64,000 nucleotides of DNA from the NCBI GenBank assembly GCA_036346205.1, contig JARFJB010000406.1, positions 74,501 through 138,500 of the forward strand. Reading direction: 5' to 3'. Every line of letters starts with the position of its first letter. Position 1 is the first letter of the stretch. Below, piece by piece: positions 12,223 through 22,401 of this stretch. This DNA is from Vesta saturnalis (lineage: Eukaryota > Arthropoda > Insecta > Coleoptera > Lampyridae). Made by a program: the position numbers and the translations under genes. The notes under the pieces were generated by a model. It was not told where the DNA came from, made no database searches, and saw nothing but the letters and a program-made list of their open reading frames with translations.

Positions 12223-12850
12223 GGGGTTGGCTTCTTTTTGCGGGCAATTTTCAACACCTTCATGGAATTTTCAGATCCTTGGCGGCATTTTCTCCCCTAA
12301 TGAAGGCCAATTTGGCAGTATTAATTTTTGGCAGTCCACCCCTAGGTTTAGGAGCGCCGGAATTGTCACGTGACCGGGTACGTTGAGTTGTGGGGGTAAG
12401 GGTGGAGGTGGGAGTGGCGAAGGATGGAGTGGTAGTCCGGGTGAGGTAATGAGTGGGGGTGTGGGGACAACATCCCTAAGGACCGTTTATCTTTGCATCC
12501 GTGTTTCGACCATCTTATCTACATCTTAGTTTATCTCAGCAAGTTCCGGTCCATCGTCCGAAATCTGTGCTGCAGGCGTAATACACTGTATTCTGATTGG
12601 AGCGCCTGTGGGTGGGCAACACGCTTGGCTGCTGATTGGTACAGATGTCAGCATCCTGAGCCTTTTTGGCTGTCTGATCCCTGGAGTGTAGATAATTGCA
12701 GACACCTTATCTTAGTTCATGTTGGCGTCATAATTATCAAACAGCATTTTAAAACATAAAGTGATGTAGAAATAAATTCAAGATGTTGATCTGAAAGCGT
12801 GTTCTATCAAAACACCTTGGTTATTACCTGTAATATAAAAATAAAGGTTT

Positions 12851-13183
12851 TTAATAATTTATTACAAGTAACACTATTTTTGTATCAGCAGCATCACATA
12901 ACTTGATAACTTGATAATAACGTGTTGATCCTAAAGAACGCATTAATATATCCCTACTCCTCGGCCATTCATTAAATAGGACTATACGTTGGCCCTCGGC
13001 CTTGGATGTCTTATGGAAACGCCCAGGCAGTATGCATTTAAAATCCACCAGTTCCACAACTACCCTCTCGCCGCATTTTGTTGTTATGAGTCCAAGTATT
13101 TTGTAATCAACCCCAGTCTCCAATTCCTTAACACTTTTAAGAGGCTTAAAACATGTTGATGCATTTAGGATAGATAAATCCAT
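12851..13183 (-). CDS. Small MDLS-family protein of Polinton remnant D
   Basis: A 110-codon intact frame starting MDLSILNASTCFKP. The region from about residue 20 to 55 (YKILGLITTKCGERVVVE, then FKCILPGRF) matches two other small proteins in this window: 44703-44912 in Polinton A and 19531-19926 in remnant C. The shared pattern is a short N-terminal MDLS, a G-x-x-Y-K strand, TK-x-G, several beta-like strands, and I/FLP-x-R. Such alternating strands would fit an OB-like fold and a single-strand nucleic acid binding role, but that is inference. It has its own TATA box and a candidate 5' UTR intron upstream. Confidence 0.6.
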   Translation of the reverse strand: MDLSILNASTCFKPLKSVKELETGVDYKILGLITTKCGERVVVELVDFKCILPGRFHKTSKAEGQRIVLFNEWPRSRDILMRSLGSTRYYQVIKLCDAADTKIVLLVINY

Positions 13184-13213
13184 AGCTGTAATTGTAACAT
13201 AGTATTAAGAAAA

Positions 13214-13267
13214 CTGCACAGGTAATTAAATAAAGTAAATGTTAAAACCAAAAAAATAATCACTTAC
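13214..13267 (-). other. Candidate 54-bp 5' UTR intron
   Basis: On the minus strand CTG|GTAAGTG begins at 13267 and CTGTGCAG ends at 13214, with a T-rich interior, just upstream of the MDLS start at 13183. Strong donor and acceptor and insect-like minimal length; not proven to be spliced. Confidence 0.45.
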
Positions 13268-13283
13268 CAGTGACGTCTTGGAA

Positions 13284-13329
13284 GGTTGACACACGAATGA
13301 ATAACTTGTTTTTCTGTTACTTATATATA
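13284..13329 (-). promoter_or_regulatory. Core promoter of the MDLS gene
   Basis: A TATATATAA box (13329-13321, minus) lies about 30 bp upstream of a possible start region containing GTGTCAACC (13292-13284). TATA-to-start spacing fits a RNA polymerase II core promoter. Confidence 0.5.
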
Positions 13330-13929
13330 GCCGAAATAGAGTACTTATGGTTTTCCCCAATCATTAACATAATTATTTTCTGGATTTACCCAGGGTTATG
13401 TAACAGTAATAACAAACTTCCACAATTAAATTAACACTATCATGTCTGTGAAACACCCACTAATTAGCTAGTTAAACAAGTTGACCTTCAAACTTTCACT
13501 ATTGCATTAATCCTGTCGCGGTTGGGAAAACCCACTAATTACGTAAAGACCGGCAAGTTGACATTCAAACTTTTACTATTCATTACATCTATCGTGTCTG
13601 GGAAAAACTCACTAATTACATAAAGGTATGCAAGGCGACCGTCATTTCCAATTTTGATAATACACTGCAGCTTGTATATAAGCTTTTATTTTTTAGAAAC
13701 TATGAGGAATTTTGAAATAGTATATCAGCCTACTCTAGCTCAAACAAGTTTTAAGCTCAAATCGCGCGGTACAGTCATCCTAAGCCGTAATTAAAACAAC
13801 TGAAGTGCTAAAACACTTTTTTATTAATCAAAGGAGAATTGTAGAAATACAAGTATTATACGGTAACTAGATTATCTCATCATTTATAATTAAACATGTA
13901 GTGAAAGACTTATTTGCATTCAAGCAGTG

Positions 13930-14340
13930 GCAAATTATTTATTCTAAAATTCAAAAACATTGTCATATAAAGTCCACATATATCCGAATGGTAATCCTGC
14001 AGCGTCGTTTTGTTGTAATGGGACCATCTAGAATTCTTCTATAGGAAGCGTAAATGGTAACCTTGCGGGGTCGTCCAAACGAATAAAAATACTCCTCGCT
14101 ACCATTCTCATCAATGTGGATAGCAGTCAAATGCTGACCTGGTTTGTTTGCAGGGTCCGTGTTCACAATAATTGCACAAGGTCTAGGTGCTTGCATCGGT
14201 AATTGATTAGAAGCACATACAAGTCGGAACATATTTTTGTGGCTGGGACTCGACTTCAAATATTTCAACACTTGCACCGCATACATCTTTGGAGTTGGTA
14301 TGCATCCAGTCTTGCAATAGTAATGCACTTTCCAGCGCAC
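13930..14340 (-). pseudogene. Adenain-type cysteine protease remnant (Polinton D)
   Basis: The minus strand encodes VCASNQLP, NTDPANKPGQHLTAIHID (His of the catalytic dyad) and EEYFYSFGRP, where the acidic residue normally before SFG is Tyr. The catalytic Cys follows as HSDICGLYMTMFL, but in a different frame (about 13970), so a frameshift separates it. Adenovirus-type proteases mature capsid proteins in Polintons, with order His, Asp, Cys, as here. Both the frameshift and the Asp-to-Tyr change argue that it is dead. Confidence 0.6.
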
Positions 14341-14850
14341 ACATAGGCTCCTCGATGTTATGGTTTAAACAACTATACGCCTCTACTTCCTTTTTCAATT
14401 TTTTATTCGACGGACAACCAATCTCGTCCAGGTTTAGTATTGGTTTGTTGAGGAATCTAAAAAAACTGTTGTTTTTCACTGCCCTTAACGTGAATTTTGT
14501 TAAACGGCATCAGCGTTCTTACCAGCTGCTCTTGGAAACCGTTGTAAGGCATATACCCCGACCGCCATTTCAATCCGTGATATTTATCCTCTAAATACCT
14601 TATCCGTCTTGACATGGGCTTTGATATAAAATAATCTCGAGGTGACTTTATCAGAATCAGCAAAAATGAACCATGATCTTTAACCACATCAATTTGTTTC
14701 GGTAAACACTTGCACGTCCAAGTATGCGTCCATCCTCTTTCAACTCCTGCTGTACACTGAAACTTGCGATTTAGAACTACCCTTTTTAACAGCTGAAATC
14801 CACGACGACATTCCGATATTTATCGAGTTCGACATACAGTAATCATTTAA
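14207..14850 (-). pseudogene. Unrecognised gene upstream of the protease remnant
   Basis: Two overlapping minus-strand frames (14687-14457 and 14479-14207) read through each other as one protein-like sequence. Landmarks are SPRDYFISKPMSRRIRYL, YHGLKWRSGYMPYNGF, NKIHVKGSEKQQFF, and after a frameshift LNKPILNLDEIGCPS and MCALESALLLQDWMHTN. The upstream part to about 14850 is broken by stops. I do not recognise the domain. The join to the protease frame suggests either one fused gene or two adjacent genes of the same element. Confidence 0.45.
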
Positions 14851-15045
14851 CGGTTGCAGCGAGAGCTTCTTCTAAGCCAACTTCTAGGCGAAGGGAGCCG
14901 TTTTTAACCAAATTCCTGTGAGTGCTAGCGTTTGGAGACAAGTCAAGGGTTAGATCAAAGGCCATTCAACAGTAGCCATGTAATGGAAACAAGAAGTTTT
15001 TGTCTATGTTAGCGGTTTCAAGAAAGCCGATTTATAATAAAAGAC

Positions 15046-15249
15046 TTGCTTGGGGGTGTACATGATTCAGTAAACTTGTTATTAGCAGAAATGACGAACT
15101 TAGTAGGCTTGATAAGAAGAGAAAGTAAAGAAAAAGTATTAGGTATTGACGAGAGAAGGAAGAGGCTGGAGGAATTGATAAAGGAAATAAGAGAATTAAA
15201 ATTAGATCTTCTATTTATATGTTGTAATTTTGCAATGCATTATACGTAG
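15046..15249 (+). CDS. Hypothetical 67-residue Lys/Glu-rich protein
   Basis: Short frame with an amphipathic helical middle (residues 22-53, many K, E, R, L) that could form a coiled coil. No homologue recognised. It lies at the edge of remnant D and may be a fragment of a structural gene, or fortuitous. Confidence 0.2.
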   Translation: MLGGVHDSVNLLLAEMTNLVGLIRRESKEKVLGIDERRKRLEELIKEIRELKLDLLFICCNFAMHYT

Positions 15250-17100
15250 AATGAGTCTAAAATAAATTTTATGGAATGACACGCAATTGTATAATATGTA
15301 TTGATCATTTAACATGTTTTATATTTATATGTACTAATGAATAAAGTTTGTAAAAAAAAACAAAAGCATGCAATTTAGAAAAATTATCGTTTGTATTGTT
15401 GATATTAAATGGTTTGCATTAATTTAATATTGACAGTAAGGACTATTAGGTCTTGTCGTACTGATCAATATTGTTCATAGGCACAAAGTCATCCTATCAC
15501 TAGTTTTAGAAATACACGGTGCTCAAGTTTCAAAACACCTACTTTGCCATGTTCATTATTTTTGGTTTGAAAGTACAGATGTTATCTCCTAAATGCGATT
15601 TTTACATCTTTATAAGATATGTAGTTGTACACAAATGGTACCATTCAATTTTATTTACAGGGTGATATACATTTTGACATTATAGTTTTTTTTTTAATTA
15701 TTTTGTTTTATAATAGCCAGAAAAAAAGCTACTGTGAAAGAATCTCACTGGATATGACATTGTGTTGGTTAAGTAAATAGTTATAAATATATATTATACA
15801 AGGTGATTCATAAGTTTTGTCCCAATCATCAATTCCTTGTAAAATCAAATAACGGAACCCTCAGTATGTGGGAATTGATTTTGACTTCATTTTATCCTTT
15901 AGTTAGACAGATTAGGTACAACTTACGATTATACAGGTTGAGTCAATAATTTTACAAAATATTTAATATAACAGTCGAAAAACCTTTCTTCTTTTCATCA
16001 CTCTGTATCTAAAAATTGACTCGGTCAAGGTATATTGATTTTAAAATATTCGAGTTCAAATACAATATATTATAATGATTTTGTTCCTAAAGTTTCATTT
16101 CAATCCTATGAGTAGATTTGCAAATAGAGTCTGGCAAGTTTCACCAAGACATATCAAATGTTTAACTCGCGTATGATGTGCCAAAAGTCAGTAAAACGGT
16201 TACTAACAGGGAAAGGAATACGTCTAGTATTTGTACCGTACCTATTATATTGATCATGATACGTTAAGGTATAAAACTATATTTACACCAAAAACTAATA
16301 CTAGGACAGTGCGGTAATAGGCAAACCGACCAGTAGTCCTTTGGTTTTCGATATAGTTAGAGCATTGACTAAATGTTATTTACTCGATGATTAGAGTTAT
16401 AGTATAGAGGGCTAACTAGATATAGATTGGAACATGTACCGAGTGGCCGACTAAGAATGGCCATCGGCCATATCTCAGGAATGAATTATAGCACAGGTTC
16501 GGTAAAAACATTTTTATAACAATAGTGGCCTCGAGAAACGCCTGGAAATTATTTTCAGAATTGTAGGTCCACCGCTAAAGGGCGTATTTGACAGTTAAAA
16601 ATTTAAAAAGCAAATTTTTTCAAAATTTACTCAATTAAGCGGCATATTAAATATTATAATCAGATTCCTCGACAAATTCTGCATATTTTTTATTTGACAA
16701 GTTTTAGTCTATCTCTTCAAATAAGGGGTGGGGAGAGTGGAAACCTTGTGACGAAAAAACGCCTTTAATTCAGGTTATGCTTGACCGATTTTAATAAACT
16801 TGATGTCGTTTGAAAGAGCTTTTGTTAAACAATAGAAAATTTGTAAATTTGAAGCAATCTGATTAATAACATAAATGCTAGAGGGCGCTGTTTAATATTT
16901 TTTAATATTGTGTTTTCTCTTTACAATTTTAGATGGAAGCATAAAAATTTAAGTAGGTCTTTAAAAAGTAGACTAAATTAGTAGTAAAACACTGAAAACT
17001 GCAAGTCGATATCTTTTTCCTATCCTGAGATATCGTAAGAAACAGGTAAATGGCGGGAATTGTTCTTCCAACGTCTAGTAGGCTAATTCGCGTTAACGGA
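15250..17100. other. Intergenic, no gene seen
   Basis: AT-rich. Contains ACAAGGTGATTCATAAG (about 15800) and ACAGGTTGAGTCAATAA (about 15937), which resemble insect transposon ends, and ACAGGGTGATA at about 15657. No open frame with recognisable content. Confidence 0.45.
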
Positions 17101-17155
17101 AATTATTAAATTTAGCCTGGATGAAAAGAATCTTACATTGGTCTGGCGAAGGAAG

Positions 17156-17163
17156 TGACGTCA
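17156..17163 (+). promoter_or_regulatory. CRE-like palindrome TGACGTCA
   Basis: A perfect TGACGTCA lies beside a CCAAT sequence (17166) upstream of the CCAAT tandem repeats. Other perfect copies are at 18265 and 28179. Confidence 0.4.
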
Positions 17164-17211
17164 CACCAATCAGGGACGTGAGCGAGCACTTAAACCCCGC
17201 CAACTTCCGGA

Positions 17212-17480
17212 AGCGGATCAATGAGAGACGAGGGCGTGGCCACACCCCATTGACGTCGGACCAATGGAAATATAGTATGGACACCTCCCCTGATAATATT
17301 ATTAAAGGGCTGGTCCATCTGTTGACCAATGAGAGACGTGGCGGTCATCTTGGAAAGGTTATCAAGGGGGCTGGCACATATGCTGACCAATGAGAGACGT
17401 CGCGGCTATCTTAGAAAGATACCAAGGGGGCTGACCATGTGTTACCAATGAGAGACGTCTGCCATCTTGAACGCGTAATT
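17212..17480 (+). repeat. CCAAT-box tandem repeat, about 60-bp unit
   Basis: Three near-complete units carry ACCAATGAGAGACGT at 17325, 17386 and 17444 (61 and 58 bp apart), each preceded by AAGGGGGCTG-like sequence and followed by GCGGTCATCTTGG-like sequence. A fourth partial unit (TCAATGAGAGACG) starts near 17219. The block is notably GC-richer than its surroundings. Confidence 0.7.
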
Positions 17481-17633
17481 TAGCCCCTGATGGCTTCTTC
17501 AGAATGGATCCTAGACGTCTTCCTATGGGGATATTGCACGCCGCGGGGCCATGCAGGTAAGTTTTTTGCAGAAGAAGAACACACCATTGCCGCTCGGCTA
17601 CCGAGCTTTGTTAGATATGTAATGCAGAATGCT

Positions 17634-17635
<2 letters not shown>

Positions 17636-17668
<33 letters not shown>
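17636..17668. repeat. (TA)n microsatellite
   Basis: Uninterrupted TA dinucleotide run of about 33 bp. Confidence 0.95.
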
Positions 17669-17673
<5 letters not shown>

Positions 17674-17771
17674 TTATGCAGACGTCACACAGCGAATTTT
17701 ACGGTTGCTAAATATAAAATTAATCGCAAGGTATTGGAATCACCATCCTAGAATAGCTAGGTATTAACTAT

Positions 17772-18877
17772 ATTAGCCATTCACCTTTTGCTTTGATAAT
17801 TAGCATCGTTTATAAAGTATAATTCATCGGTGCTATACGTAAGGTAAGATATATATCATTGATTCATTAATTTTATCAATAAATTTTAGGCTTAATTGAT
17901 TTCATATTAGGTATATATTACCTGGTCTCAAATTTAATATTTGCGCTAGTTGATGTAGCAGAGAATTAGTCTTGAATATTCACCTTTAACCTGTGATAAT
18001 TAGTTTGTGGCATTGTTTAGAAAAATTATTTATTGCTATACGTAAGGTAAATAAATATATACACTAAAGAAGCAAATTTTATCATTTAATAACATCCTGT
18101 AAATGCTCCAGTTATGGTTCCTTATTCTAATGAAAACCGTACATTTTACAATTAAAAAATTAGAAAAAAACTTTGATTACAATTACAATTAAGACCATTC
18201 GCATTTGTAAATAAAATCATATATCTAATTATATTAAAAATTTGCAATATATAAATGTTTAAGCTGACGTCACTACGAATGAGAGCAGCTTTTCAACTTG
18301 GTTGGTGCTATTTGCAATAGTAAATAATAAAAATTGTATTGAAAGTTTGCAATATTTTCACAACTTAGAATTCGCAAATTTTTACCTGCTATCTAGAAAC
18401 CATAGACATATATCCTCCTCAAAGCATCAGTAAAGCTAATAAATAAGTATTCTGTGTAATAAAATCCTTAAAGAGTTTATGCATTCCAATGCTAAAAGAT
18501 AAGAGTATGAAACTACAGACATTATTAAAAAATTTCTTATCTGCACTGACATATATATTTTGATTATAAAAAAACATATTGGTATATTTATGTACATTTT
18601 CCATTAAAAAAATTATAAAATTAAAAATTGGAAGAAGTATAATAATTTATTATTATTATACAAGCACGACATATAGCATGAAAGTAATTATAATTATCAA
18701 ATGGCGAGGGAAAACATAGATATGTAAAAAGTACATTTATTCTTAAGCGCATGCTTATAAATAGCGCGAATGTGATAACCCTGCAACAGATAATACATTT
18801 CGAAAAATTAACCTTTTACCCTATGATAATAACTTTGTAGTATTGTTTAGAAAAAAGTATTCATTGTAAAATATGCT
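17772..18877 (+). repeat. Three dispersed copies of a 75-bp promoter-proximal repeat
   Basis: Related segments at about 17772-17850, 17970-18045 and 18805-18877 share TTCACCTTT-like starts, TGATAATTAG, a TTGTTTAGAAAAA-like block and, in two of them, GCTATACGTAAGGTAA. A TATA-like CTTATAAATAGCGCG lies at 18748 and a perfect TGACGTCA at 18265. They probably represent diverged upstream sequence of Polinton remnant C. Confidence 0.45.
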
Positions 18878-18891
18878 GTCTGTATTTTGAT

Positions 18892-18933
18892 ATGGAGGAA
18901 TGGTGCGAAATCTTAAAATTGATCTTTTCTTGA
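18892..18933 (+). pseudogene. Fossil MEEW leader (remnant C)
   Basis: Encodes MEEWCEILKLIFS then a stop. The 40 bp up to and including the start (ATATGCTGTCTG, then TTTGATATGGAGGAATGG with one change) match the start of the MEEW gene of Polinton B at 28538. It is therefore a truncated relative of that gene. Confidence 0.55.
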
Positions 18934-19396
18934 GCAGAAAAAGATGTATTAACTGATGGTATATTGATTGACAAGTTGTATTGTTTAAGATTGATATTCA
19001 TACGTTTATATTTTATTTATAAAATTAAGGTAGTAAACAAATAGTTGCAATATGTAAAATTACATTTGCATAGAAACGATATTTATATCAATATGTAACA
19101 TTCCATTATTTATAATTTAATACTCGAATGCGAAATGAATAAGCAATTGTAGCACTTGTTTACAATAGTAATTTCCCTTCACAGTATTCCTAGACCATCA
19201 GGTAAAGCAAAAAACAACCATAATATACATCATGAAAGTAATTATATCAAATGGTGAGGAAATAATAAAAAACAGGTATGTAAAAAGTACATATATTGGG
19301 AAATTACATACATACAGTGTGTTTTTTCTAAAGTGATTAATAACACATTCGTGACATTTTGATGTTACTCTTGACCTTTTATAGTCATCCTGAGAG

Positions 19397-19428
19397 TATA
19401 TAAGAGCGCTATAAGGCTGTATCTCAAT
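19397..19428 (+). promoter_or_regulatory. Core promoter of the MDLP gene
   Basis: TATATAAG at 19397 is followed 27 bp later by TCAAT (19424), a good arthropod initiator match. The reading frame begins 103 bp further on. Confidence 0.55.
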
Positions 19429-19530
19429 CGTTATAGTGATATTGATCAGGTAGGTCCTTTTCATTCTTAAAAGATAATAATTAAATACGAATATTAATCA
19501 ATTTTAAGACTTCTCGCTACTGACTTAAAG

Positions 19531-19926
19531 ATGGATCTTCCAAAGCAATTAAATTTAAAAGCTTCCGATATGGTTATTAATTATAAATATCCGCTAAAAA
19601 ATATTAAAATTATAAACACTAAATGTGGTATAAAGGTAGCGGTAGAAATAGAAGAACACACTATATTTCTTCCAGAGAGGTTAACGAAACAGCTAGCCGA
19701 TGAGAAAGTGCATAATCTTCAGCAGTGCATTGAACAACTTGCGCTGGTTTATGGAGGCAACGTAGATATTTACTTTACTTTACTCCTTGGCGCTACAGTC
19801 CGCGTGGGACCATGGCTTCCAATCGGGGTTTCCAGACACTTGCTTTACAAGGTGCTATCACTCGCACCTCAACCCTTGGCATATATGCCAGCGGGGGGAA
19901 CGTACATATTGGTAAAGCTAAAATGA
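19531..19926 (+). CDS. MDL-family protein of remnant C, 3' end replaced
   Basis: Begins MDLPKQLNLKASDM. Residues 20-55 hold the family core (YKYPLKNIKIINTKCG, AVEIEEHTIFLPERL). It is followed by a helical region (LTKQLADEKVHNLQQC) and LALVYGGN, which appears to be the natural end of the conserved part. From about codon 78 (19762) the sequence changes character: CCTTGGCGCTACAGTCCGCG belongs to a repeat-like segment, so the last 50 codons are probably not original. The same core occurs at 12851 and 44703. An OB-like nucleic acid binding fold is a guess from the strand pattern. Confidence 0.55.
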   Translation: MDLPKQLNLKASDMVINYKYPLKNIKIINTKCGIKVAVEIEEHTIFLPERLTKQLADEKVHNLQQCIEQLALVYGGNVDIYFTLLLGATVRVGPWLPIGVSRHLLYKVLSLAPQPLAYMPAGGTYILVKLK

Positions 19927-20057
19927 TGGCTAAGCTCTCCTTCATTAATTATATAGGTAAGTCATTATTATTATTATTCTGCATTACAAAATTAATGAAT
20001 TATATTTATAGAATAACCTACCTAATCATCACGTCATCATCAGCATCGCTGTTCTTA

Positions 20058-20064
20058 TAATTAT

Positions 20065-20146
<82 letters not shown>

Positions 20147-20147
20147 C
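20058..20147. repeat. (TAA)n microsatellite
   Basis: About 90 bp of TAA/AAT repeats with one TAG interruption, directly preceding the LINE 5' end at about 20150. Confidence 0.95.
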
Positions 20148-20887
20148 CTAGGGGTTGAACTACCTACTAGGCGCGTCCCCAGGTGGCGGATAGGGGAACG
20201 ACCTTGCAAATGATCGTAAGTGATGCAAGGCCAACACCGAAATATGTGCTCGTGGCCTTAAACAGCCACTGCTAGCACTAGTAAATACGGTGTCGCGGAC
20301 CAGTTCACGTGGGACCTCGTTACTGACGAGGACAGGGATGGCAACCCTGCGTTCCCCTTGCTGGAAGTTCACTTTTTTTATACTAGTCTTGAGTGGCTTC
20401 CCTGATTTTAGCTCTTTCCTGTCGGAGCATCCTCGCTCCGACCCTTGCTCTCTTCAGGCTCCCAGCGAAAGCTGAGAGACCGCTTCATTTTCTCTCTATT
20501 CTTCCCAGGACGTGCGCCGTCAAAAGCGTATACGGGTGTGGCAAACCCGGGATGTCCTTGCTGGGGACGGCTGAGCGCTAGCCGTCACCTAATACCGCAA
20601 CCGCGAACTGTACCTCAGAGACTCTAGCAGGGCGTGGCTAGGGAACGTCGTACAGGTAGCGATCGGTGGTCTTGGCTTAACCGCCCGGACTGCGAGGAAG
20701 GTAACCTCCATAAAAAATCCCCTAATCCCAAGGTCGTTTGGCAGTTTTAGGTGCTGAAGGGATTGCGCGAAGGGATGCCTAAGCGTGGCCAGGGGGAAGC
20801 CTGGTCCCTAGCGTTGAAACGCCTGTGGGGGAAGAGGCGCCCCTCCACAGTATAAATGCCCTCTAGTAGTATCCCGGCTCTGCTCTA

Positions 20888-22128
20888 GTGACATTCATTA
20901 CCGAGGATTCTCGTGGGAACGAAATGAGTAGAAATCCAAAAAGTAAAACACGGAGTGCCAGCTCCTTAAATATGGAACTGCAGGAAGGTCATCCTACAAA
21001 ATCCTGCAATAATAGGAATTTGGAGACGGAGGTTTTGCCCCGGTTCCTCGTTCTAAAAAGAAAAGATGGAGTTAGTTTTGAAAAAGTCAGCCCGTTTTAT
21101 ATACAGAAAACTTTATATGGCATATTTGGAGACTTAAAAATGATCAGAAAGGTAAAAGAAGGGATTTTGATTGAAACTGTGTCAAACAAACAATCTAAGA
21201 AGGCATTAGAGTTAAAAAGGTTTGGTGACTTTGAAATTGATGTTTGTGCTCATAGAACTATGAACATATCAAAAGGTGTCGTGTTTTGTCATGATCTACT
21301 GAACTGCACTATAGAAGACATATGTGATGAACTTGCTAGTCAAAAGGTAATTGAAGTGCGACGAATAAAAACAAGGCGAAATGGAGAACTGGTAGACACT
21401 CCAAATCATATAATTACATTTAACACTCCAAGTTTACCCAAAACAATCAAAGTCGCATTTTATTCTTTGAATGTGCGGCTATATATACCTCCTCCATGAG
21501 GTGCTTCAAGTGCAATAGGTTCGGCCATACATCGCTACGTTGTACTGTACAAGAACCTTTATGCTCGTGTGGTAAACCACTACACGCAGATCTTCCCTGT
21601 GAACAACCTATCACATGTACCAACTGTGGTGGCGGGCACTCAGCTAGAGCCACAATCTGCCCAGTATTTAAACAAGAGTGCAATTCAGGAAGTGCGAGTA
21701 AAGGAGAAAATCAGCTATAACGAAGCAAGAAGAAAGATAATGATTCCAACACCATCCCTGAAATTAGTTACTCCAAGGCAGCGGCTACTCCTGTAGCTTC
21801 TCAGTCCAAGGTCGACGTACCAGCATTGGCTAGGGAACTCTTACCCCACTTAGTCGAAGCAATTTCACCCCTACTTCAAAAATCGTCCGCGGTATCTTTA
21901 CCTGAAGAATGTATGATGCCACCATCTACATATTCAACCTGCTCAACCTCCACGTATGTTGAAAAACGTAAACGCTCTCCTGTAGCTCGTGGGGTTGCAT
22001 CAGAAGATGAATCTATTTCTTCAGAATCAAAGAAAGGGAAAAAGGATGGCCAAAGGGTAAACCGAGGAAACCACCCTCGGTTTGCTCAGATCTGCAAAAC
22101 GAAGAAGAGTCCTACTAGTCCTATATGA
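20888..22128 (+). pseudogene. LINE ORF1 (gag-like, zinc-knuckle)
   Basis: The first part (20888-21499) ends at a TGA next to the knuckle region, which continues in the next frame. Three knuckles are visible: CFKCNRFGHTSLRC (CX2CX4HX4C), CSCGKPLHADLPC (a CX1C variant) and CTNCGGGHSARATIC (CX2CX3HX6C), the usual trio of I/Jockey-type ORF1. A polar, Ser/Lys-rich tail follows to 22128. ORF1 protein binds the element RNA. At least two frameshifts break it. Confidence 0.8.
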
Positions 22129-22401
22129 TTAATTGTCTTTTTTGCGTACTCTGTAGTATAAGAATTACATCTGTGATATCTACACATAGTAGTGTTTTTG
22201 CTACATTGTGTATTTTATTTATATTTTTTATATATCTATATACTTATTTATTTACTTATTTGTTTGTTTTGTATATATTTATATATTTATTTATTTATTA
22301 GTTCTTTATATTTATATGTTATTTATCTGTGCTCGTGCTTTTTAACTATTAACTCGTTAGCCAATCAACTATTAAAAAAAAAAAAAACGTTACTATCAAC
22401 A

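Noticed and set aside
20160..20627. Small genes in the GC-rich stretch before ORF1
   Set aside because: These frames lie in the LINE 5' UTR and have no recognisable domain.
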